Shown piece by piece: positions 58,539 through 64,000 of a stretch of DNA of 64,000 bases (positions are counted from its first letter, which is position 1; each line of letters opens with the position of its first letter). A model generated the notes under the pieces. That model was given only the letters and a program-made list of their open reading frames with translations, was not told the DNA's origin and made no database searches. The translations under genes and the position numbers were made by a program. The stretch lies in assembly GCA_047967505.1 (NCBI GenBank), contig CM106539.1, one strand, 5' to 3'. Origin of the DNA: Dipteris shenzhenensis (lineage: Eukaryota; Polypodiophyta; Polypodiopsida; Gleicheniales).

Positions 58539-58542
<4 letters not shown>
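58013..58542. other. AT-rich spacer
   Basis: T-rich sequence with repeated TTTCTTTTATTTA-like phrases (58020-58160). It contains no gene and interrupts the array. Confidence 0.6.
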
Positions 58543-58575
<33 letters not shown>

Positions 58576-58580
58576 ACACA

Positions 58581-58616
<36 letters not shown>
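58543..58616. repeat. CA microsatellite
   Basis: About 36 CA units with two interruptions. Confidence 0.95.
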
Positions 58617-58618
<2 letters not shown>

Positions 58619-58639
58619 GTCTATGGTCTCAAGTTTTGG

Positions 58640-60090
58640 TATTGCAATGGGAGAATGGCACTACTGCCATCCTCCAATCTCCCCATTCTACAAAGCTAAA
58701 AATTTTTAAATTTGCTCCACTTCCATTCTCCCATTGCAATGTCCCAATTCAAAACTTTGGCTTTTGTAAAGGGGGAATGGCACCAATGGGGGAATGTCCC
58801 ATTCTCCCATTGTGATTTCCCGATTCAAATCTTGGCTGTGCAAAGGGGAAATGGCACTAGTGCCATTCTCCCAAATTCAAAGTTTTGGCTTCACAGAGTC
58901 AAAATGGCACATGTGAGTTTGATGATCTCAGTGTCATTATGTAGGTGCCAGCATGAGATTGGCATCACTGCCATTCTCCGCTAGTGGTAATCTAGACAAA
59001 CTAAACCTATAGATTGACATCCCACTAATTTTATTGGCTATAGTAGGATAATGGCAAAAGTGAAAATGCACATGTGAGTTTAGGATTCCTTGTGCATGTT
59101 TTCAGTTCATGGTATGAGATTGGCACCACTGCCATTCTCCATAGAGATTGACACAAAGCCATATGAACTCTATAGAGCGGAGACTGTGATCATAGGAGAG
59201 TGGTGTCTGATTCCATTCCACATGTGAGTTTGATTATCTCAGTGTCATTATGTAGTTGCTAGCATGAGACTGGCATCACTGCCATTCTCTACTAGTGGTA
59301 ATCTAGACAAACTAATCCTATATATTGACATTCCACTAATTCCATTGTGAGAATGGCAATGGTGCCCTTCTACCTTTGTGAAGCCAAAATTTTGAATCGG
59401 GACATTCCATTGGGAGAATGGCACTAGTGCCATTCTCCATTTTCCAATGGGAGAATGGCACTTGTGCCATTCTCTATTTTCCTATTACAAAGCCAAATTT
59501 TTTAAATTTTAAATTTGCACCACTACCATTCTCCCGTTGCAATGTCCCAATTCAAAACTTTGGCTGTGCCATTCTCCCCATGCAATGTCGTGGTTCAAAA
59601 TTTCTACTTCACAAAGACAGTATGGCACTAGTGCCATTCTCCCATTGTAATGTCACGATTCAGAATCTTGGCTTTGCAAAGGGAAAATGGCACGAGTGCC
59701 AGTCTCCCAATGCAATGTCTTGATTCAAAGTTTGCCTTCATGAAGGGAGAATGGCACCAGTGCCATTCTCCCATTGCAATGTCCTAATATAAAATTTTGG
59801 CTTTGCAAAGGGAGCATGGCACCATTGGCATTCTCCCAAGGCAAAGTCCCAAGTCAAAATTTTGTCTTCCAGAGGAAGAATGGCACTAGTCTGTTCTCCT
59901 CTTATGAAGACAAATGTTTTTCTCAAGTCAATGCATGGGGAGAATGGCACTGGTGCCATTCCCCTTTTCAAAGATGGGATATGCAATTCTCCATAGGAAA
60001 GCCGAATTCACATGGAGAATGACACCAATGCCATTCTCCACAATCCCACATGGAGAATGGCACTAGTGCCATTCTCCCCCTGCTACAAGG
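58640..60090. repeat. Palindrome cluster upstream of right transposase-like gene
   Basis: At least twelve near-copies of the palindrome with half-site GGAGAATGGCACT occur here. Perfect 26-bp copies are at 59413-59438 and 60052-60077; others centre near 58860, 59465, 59635, 59695, 59758, 59830, 59951 and 60033. Between them recur GCAATGTCCCAATTCAAAA and TTGGCTTTGCAAAGGG. Between 58910 and 59340 a stretch of the preceding minisatellite type is inserted. Confidence 0.93.
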
Positions 60091-60099
60091 ACAACTTTG

Positions 60100-60470
60100 T
60101 TGGTCTTATGAAATTCTTTGGTTGTAGTTTGTTCATAATCAATTTCCTGCCATCGTAATGAGAGGGGATGGCTACTATCAGATGCATGAATCAGGTCATG
60201 ATGATGGTGAAAATAATTCATGCTTTAGAAACAGTTTTATCAAATTGCTAAAACTTTTAGGGAAATAATTCATGCTTTCATGAAAATTTTGTATAGACTC
60301 ATTCATGCATTCTAGAGATTTGCACCAATGCCATTCTTCCCCTCTAGAAGGACATGTTTGATGGTCTTATGAAATTCTTTGGTGGTAATTTGTTCATAAT
60401 TAATTCTCCATAATCGTAATGACAGGGGATGGCTATCAAAAGCAAGAACAAGGTCATGATGATGGTGGGG
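60100..60470. repeat. Direct duplication over the gene start
   Basis: The segment from GGACAACTTTGTTGG... (60100-60215) matches 60340-60470 (GGACATGTTTGATGG...). Both include TCTTATGAAATTCTTTGG, AGGGGATGGCTA and GGTCATGATGATGG. The second copy forms the true start of the downstream gene; the first is a degenerate earlier start. Confidence 0.8.
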
Positions 60471-60860
60471 AATGAAGTGGTTGGAATTGGTGGAGTGTGT
60501 GCAATAGATCCGGAGGCCTACTATAGTGGTGTGAAGATTGGGACAGAAAATGTATTGATGATAGTGGATAAGTCTATCAATAGTAAAATGCTCTTACCAT
60601 TTCCCACTATGGATGCAGTGCTTGTTGGTGAGGCAATTTGGAGCATTGTCAAGTGGCCTAAGGGCTCTCTAAAACATGTTGGTGATTCTTTAGATGATGC
60701 GGTAACTAAAGAAGCTGCACCAAGTGAGCCTGAGCGACCTTATGTTGAGGCAATGCCAGTTTCTTCATTGGAAACTAACAATTTCATTCGTGAATCTTGG
60801 AAAGAGAAAAAGGTTGTCTTATGGGATGAGAGCAAAACAAAGTCCGTGGGGAAGGTGTGA
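60429..60860 (+). pseudogene. N-terminal domain of right transposase-like gene
   Basis: The ATG at 60429 (MAIKSKNKVMMMVGNEVVG) opens a domain reading DPEAYYSGVKIGTENVLMIV and then VLVGEAIWSIVKWPKG. This pattern (V-x-x-x-x-V-G...DP...G-x-x-I-G/W-S-I-V-x-W-P) is that of the domain at the ends of plant En/Spm (CACTA) type proteins. It is followed by an acidic linker with SEPERPYVEAMPV. The frame ends at a TGA at 60858-60860. An extra GT dinucleotide there (AAGGTGTGATC) shifts the frame; coding continues in frame 2 at once. Confidence 0.65.
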
Positions 60861-62077
60861 TCTTATATGTTTTCTTGGGAGACTCTATAAACTTTGACCT
60901 ATTGGGTAACGATTGCATTGGTGTGGGTGTTGAAAAGAAAGAACAAATTAGAGGAAGTGACTTAGGGTCTTCTATGCAAGATGTCGGCTCTCTCAGCCTA
61001 GTAAAGTGGCCCATCAAGCAGATTACCTTACTTGAAGGAAGCCCATTGCAACAATATGTGCCCATGGACCACATTGCTGGTATAGATGAGTTGGTCAATG
61101 ATCAAATGTTAAAAAGGGATGATCCAACATCCAAGAAAAGAAGGTACACTTTCATTAACAGGGTGCCTAAACAAAGAGAGCCTCCAACACCAATGTACAA
61201 AATGTCACTAGATTTGGTGCAGCAGGTCTCTTCCATCGATTGTTGTGGGAGTAGGTGTTGCCAACATGCAGAGCGAGATCTCTTAATGAATCTAAGGAAG
61301 AACTTTTGGGGCAGCTCCTTGGAGTCTCGTACAAACTTTATATACGATGTGTTGTCAATGGCTTGGCATCATGACTACACAGGAAGGATATGCTACAACT
61401 TCAGGATATATAGTCGGGATGTCTATTGTAAAGCATGGTATGAGATGCATGGAATTCCAAGGACATCATTTTATCGATACAGGGAGCAATTTGAGAGTGG
61501 TGTGCAGCAATATGTGCATGGCAATTCAGGGATTATGAGGAGGAGCAGGGAGCACATAGGTATGGGAAGGGCTCTCATTCAACACTTTGCGGATAATAGC
61601 ATAGAGCATATGCCTCACAAGAGTAGAACCATGCAGGATAGTTCTAGAGAGACACAAGTGATACCTGAAGTGTATAAGAAGATAGACATCCTACGTGAGG
61701 TCAACACTTCACTTAATCAACATGGTTATCAGAGCCTATCCACATCCACATTTGGCAGGATTTGGAAATCAGACTTAAAAAATGTAGCCCTTGCTAAGAC
61801 GAGTGAATTCTCTAAATGTAGCTTATGCAGTCAGATCAAGGCTCAATTGGCAGCCACAAAAAGTCAAGATGAGCACGATTCACTGATGGAAGAGAGAAAG
61901 ATGCATATGATACAGCAACAAAGTTGTAGGAACTTATACTATGCATGGCGTAGGTACTCTGAGATGGATCCAAAAAAGTATGTATGCATAATCCATGATA
62001 AGATGGACCAAAAAAAGATGGCAATTCCAAGACTTTGGGTGAGGTCCAAGGACACCGATTCTGCATGGCAATTATAG
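60857..62077 (+). pseudogene. Cys-rich and DDE-like first half of right transposase-like gene
   Basis: This 406-codon frame continues the product after the frameshift. Features in order: a linker with DHIAGIDELVNDQML (compare the VDEF repeats of the left locus), a Cys cluster (DCCGSRCCQHAERDLL), a segment matching the left copy (RICYNFRIYSRDVYCKAWYE, HGIPRTSFYRYREQFESG), a possible helix-turn-helix (QHGYQSLSTSTFGRIWKSDL), CxxC (FSKCSLCSQIK), then YVCIIHDKMDQKKMAIPR with aspartates at 61997-61999 and 62006-62008. The frame ends at a TAG (62075-62077). The product would be nuclear and DNA-binding if a transposase; that is inferred from motif order only. Confidence 0.7.
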
Positions 62078-63631
62078 GTTTCACTCATTGGAATGATTAC
62101 CCATGGGCATGGAAATGGTCATTATGGACACTTCACCCTCAATGGTTTGTGGCCATCTAATCCCAACCTGACGATTGGATCGCTCTCAATTTGTTTGTGC
62201 AACCTCGAGAGGATGGATATGCATGACCTTGGAGACCTTGCTACCAATGGTTTTCCTAGAAGCAATGCTCGCCTTTTGAATGCTCTATGTTCAAGAAACA
62301 CTTTGGACTCCCATTACAGTTCTAAACGTGCACATGTTTCCAGAAGTGGAGCTAGCTTGTCTAAAAATGTAGATGTCACGATCACAAATGCAAATCTAGA
62401 AACTGTATCGGAAAGTGACCCGAAGTCTGTCACAAAGGCCATGACAACTTCCATTGCAAGGGCTACAGACACATGTATGAATTTTTTTCTGTTAAATACA
62501 AGAGAAAACCCACCCTCTTTAGAGGGGAGTGTTGCTATTGAGCCACCATTCCAAAAGTTGCCAGAGAACTTGCTACTCCAACTAGATAATTGTGGGTCTG
62601 AGAACAAAAATAAATACTTGTTTGCATACCTTTCTCTTCTTGTAGCAAGGGGCATTTTCAAGATAGTCCAATTGGGCTTCTTGATGGTAGGGCACACACA
62701 TGAGGACATTGATGCAATGTTCAGCAGGTTTTCTGAGAGCTTGCGGGTGGGACAAACTTTCACTTTCCCGCATCTGATGGATACATTCAAAAAATGTACA
62801 TCATCTTCACCGGCACCATTTGTTCTTACACAGGTTCCTAACTTCAAGGATTATGTGGATGGCTACCTATGTGATGGGCAAGAAATGCTAGTTGGACATG
62901 CACAGCCATTACAATTTCGATTTTACATGCAAGGTGACATACCAATGATGCAGTACAAGGTGCATCCAAAATCACCGAATTGGATGCCCATTGAAGGGGG
63001 AATGGAGCTATGGAAGAAAGATAGTGAGGGTCGATCATTGTTGCCAACAGATTGTCCGGATATACTGCCAATGGCTGCATTTGTGAGAGATCACTTGCAA
63101 GTAATATCAGGGATAAAGGATTACATTAAATTTTGGGAGAGATGTGCACGTGGAAAGAATGCATCCTATGAGTCCTACATTAGGCCAGTGATAGACTATT
63201 GGAAAACCATGATCGGTGAGCTCGAACAGGAAAACATCTCAAAGATAGGAGTGTACAGAGAGTTTTGGCCAAGAACACAATCTCCTGATGAGGAGGATGA
63301 TATAGATGCTTGCATTAATGATTTCCAAGGCTATGAGGAATGGAATGATCACTATTGTGGGCCTCTAAAAGGTAAGCCAAGGGAAGAGTTTAGACCAATG
63401 GTGGATGTTAAGCAAGGTGACTTCTTCTTGGTGAGGCCATCAGATCCTATATACCCCATATGGCTTGGGGTTGCCATATCAAGTGCTGAGATGGATGCTG
63501 CTTCTCCTAATTTCAAGAAATTATTAATTCAGTATTGGGCACCATCAGTTAAGAGAAAGGGGCTCAGTGATGCAGATGCCTATGTTGATTGCTGGAACAA
63601 GTATTGGGCAGAGAATAGGTTGGATCCATAG
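62078..63631 (+). pseudogene. DDE-like second half and C-terminal domain of right transposase-like gene
   Basis: Directly after the TAG the same frame continues (VSLIGMITHGHGNGHYGHF; first ATG 62093) for 512 codons. Motifs: LLLQLDNCGSENKNKYLFA (Asp at 62585, Glu at 62600), FLMVGHTHEDIDAMFSRFSE (62690-62713), then a helical middle and a C-terminal motif REEFRPMVDVKQGDFFLVRP that aligns with the left copy. The last part (WLGVAISSAE, IQYWAPSVKRK) has the look of a small barrel fold. Ends NRLDP-stop. One stop and one frameshift are the only lesions in about 3.2 kb, so this copy is young or was recently active. Confidence 0.75.
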
Positions 63632-64000
63632 GTATGGGAGTGTATTGATGCAATTGTCTAGTCATGGACATCAAAATCCATAAATAGACCCAAGAAGATC
63701 AAGATTCCACAAAGCGTATGTATCAAAGCACAGGAGAGCTTGCTTGGTATCAGAGCATAGAAAATGGTGTCGATTTTCTCCCTCTTAATCTCCCAAACTT
63801 CCATTGTAAGGTGTGTTCTCATGTGATGTTTCTCAATTGTTGTTATCTTGTCAATGGGTATTTGCATATTATTAATGTGACAATTTTCAAAAGCTGACCT
63901 TCACCAACAACTCGGGGGGGTCACTATGTATAAACCCTCTATATCACGTGCGTTCAAGGCCTATATTTAAAATCCCTTATCTGTAAATTTTTTCATTCAT
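63632..64000. other. No gene recognised; possible retroelement remnant
   Basis: An exact TGGTATCAGAGC (63745-63756), identical to the primer-binding sites elsewhere, lies in otherwise unrecognised sequence. No LTR end (CA) precedes it. A G-run follows at about 63912. It may be the edge of an LTR element continuing beyond the window. Confidence 0.3.

Noticed and set aside
58382-58615. Open frame of poly Val-Cys on the minus strand
   Set aside because: It is the translation of the CA microsatellite.
60846-60870. Intron at the frame change of the right transposase-like gene
   Set aside because: Coding resumes at once after a duplicated GT dinucleotide; no intron-length gap exists.

Overview
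This window looks like repeat-rich nuclear DNA from a land plant. The Ty1/copia elements use a primer-binding site matching plant initiator-methionine tRNA (TGGTATCAGAGC). There are no operons, tRNA genes, rRNA genes or bacterial signals. The lineage cannot be fixed from sequence alone; a large-genome seed-free plant such as a fern is my guess. No clearly intact single-copy host gene was found. Nearly everything is mobile or tandemly repeated DNA.

Layout, left to right. 1-375 is a fragment of a copia gag-protease region. 1274-10331 is copia element B (about 172-bp LTRs, 5-bp target duplication GTTAG), interrupted by reversed copia element C (3930-8836). 10337-12020 holds AT-rich tandem repeats and a broken hypothetical gene. 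12026-23362 is copia element E (target duplication ATGGA), with very young copia element D (17162-22633, target duplication TAGAT) inside E's 3' LTR. 23363-24533 is a set of minisatellites. 25398-28740 (minus) is a decayed gene of the transposase-like family with the GHTHEDID signature (I believe Pfam calls it DUF7869). It is followed by a 182-bp satellite with a three-monomer higher-order unit (28880-30500). 34619-39271 is copia element F, of the C/D family, carrying a CACTA-like transposon end in its gag.

The right part is the most unusual. A block at 39272-43218 is a truncated copy of 48217-52087. Between the copies sit G (a copia relic shrunk to 851 bp with its target duplication) and H (a 2.7-kb LTR element that encodes only Gag). 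The block at 47671-53452 (minus) contains an FCP1/HAD phosphatase-like domain, a SET-like domain and a possible methyltransferase-like exon. It is separated by a 7-kb repeat array from a divergently oriented, nearly complete GHTHEDID-family gene (60429-63631, plus). A 22-26 bp perfect palindrome (half-site GGAGAATGGCACT) recurs within the left gene block and throughout the array. This suggests that 47.6-63.6 kb is, or was, one large transposon with chromatin-enzyme-like cargo.

How the parts relate. The copia elements are Gag-protease-integrase-reverse transcriptase-RNase H polyprotein elements, all with inactivating lesions. D is the youngest, with LTRs that read as identical by eye, yet it has a stop codon and a substituted protease aspartate. 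H would depend on proteins from other elements. The two GHTHEDID genes share one architecture: an N-terminal domain like that of plant En/Spm-type proteins, a Cys-rich segment, a DDE-like core and a C-terminal barrel-like domain. Each has repeat arrays next to its 5' end.
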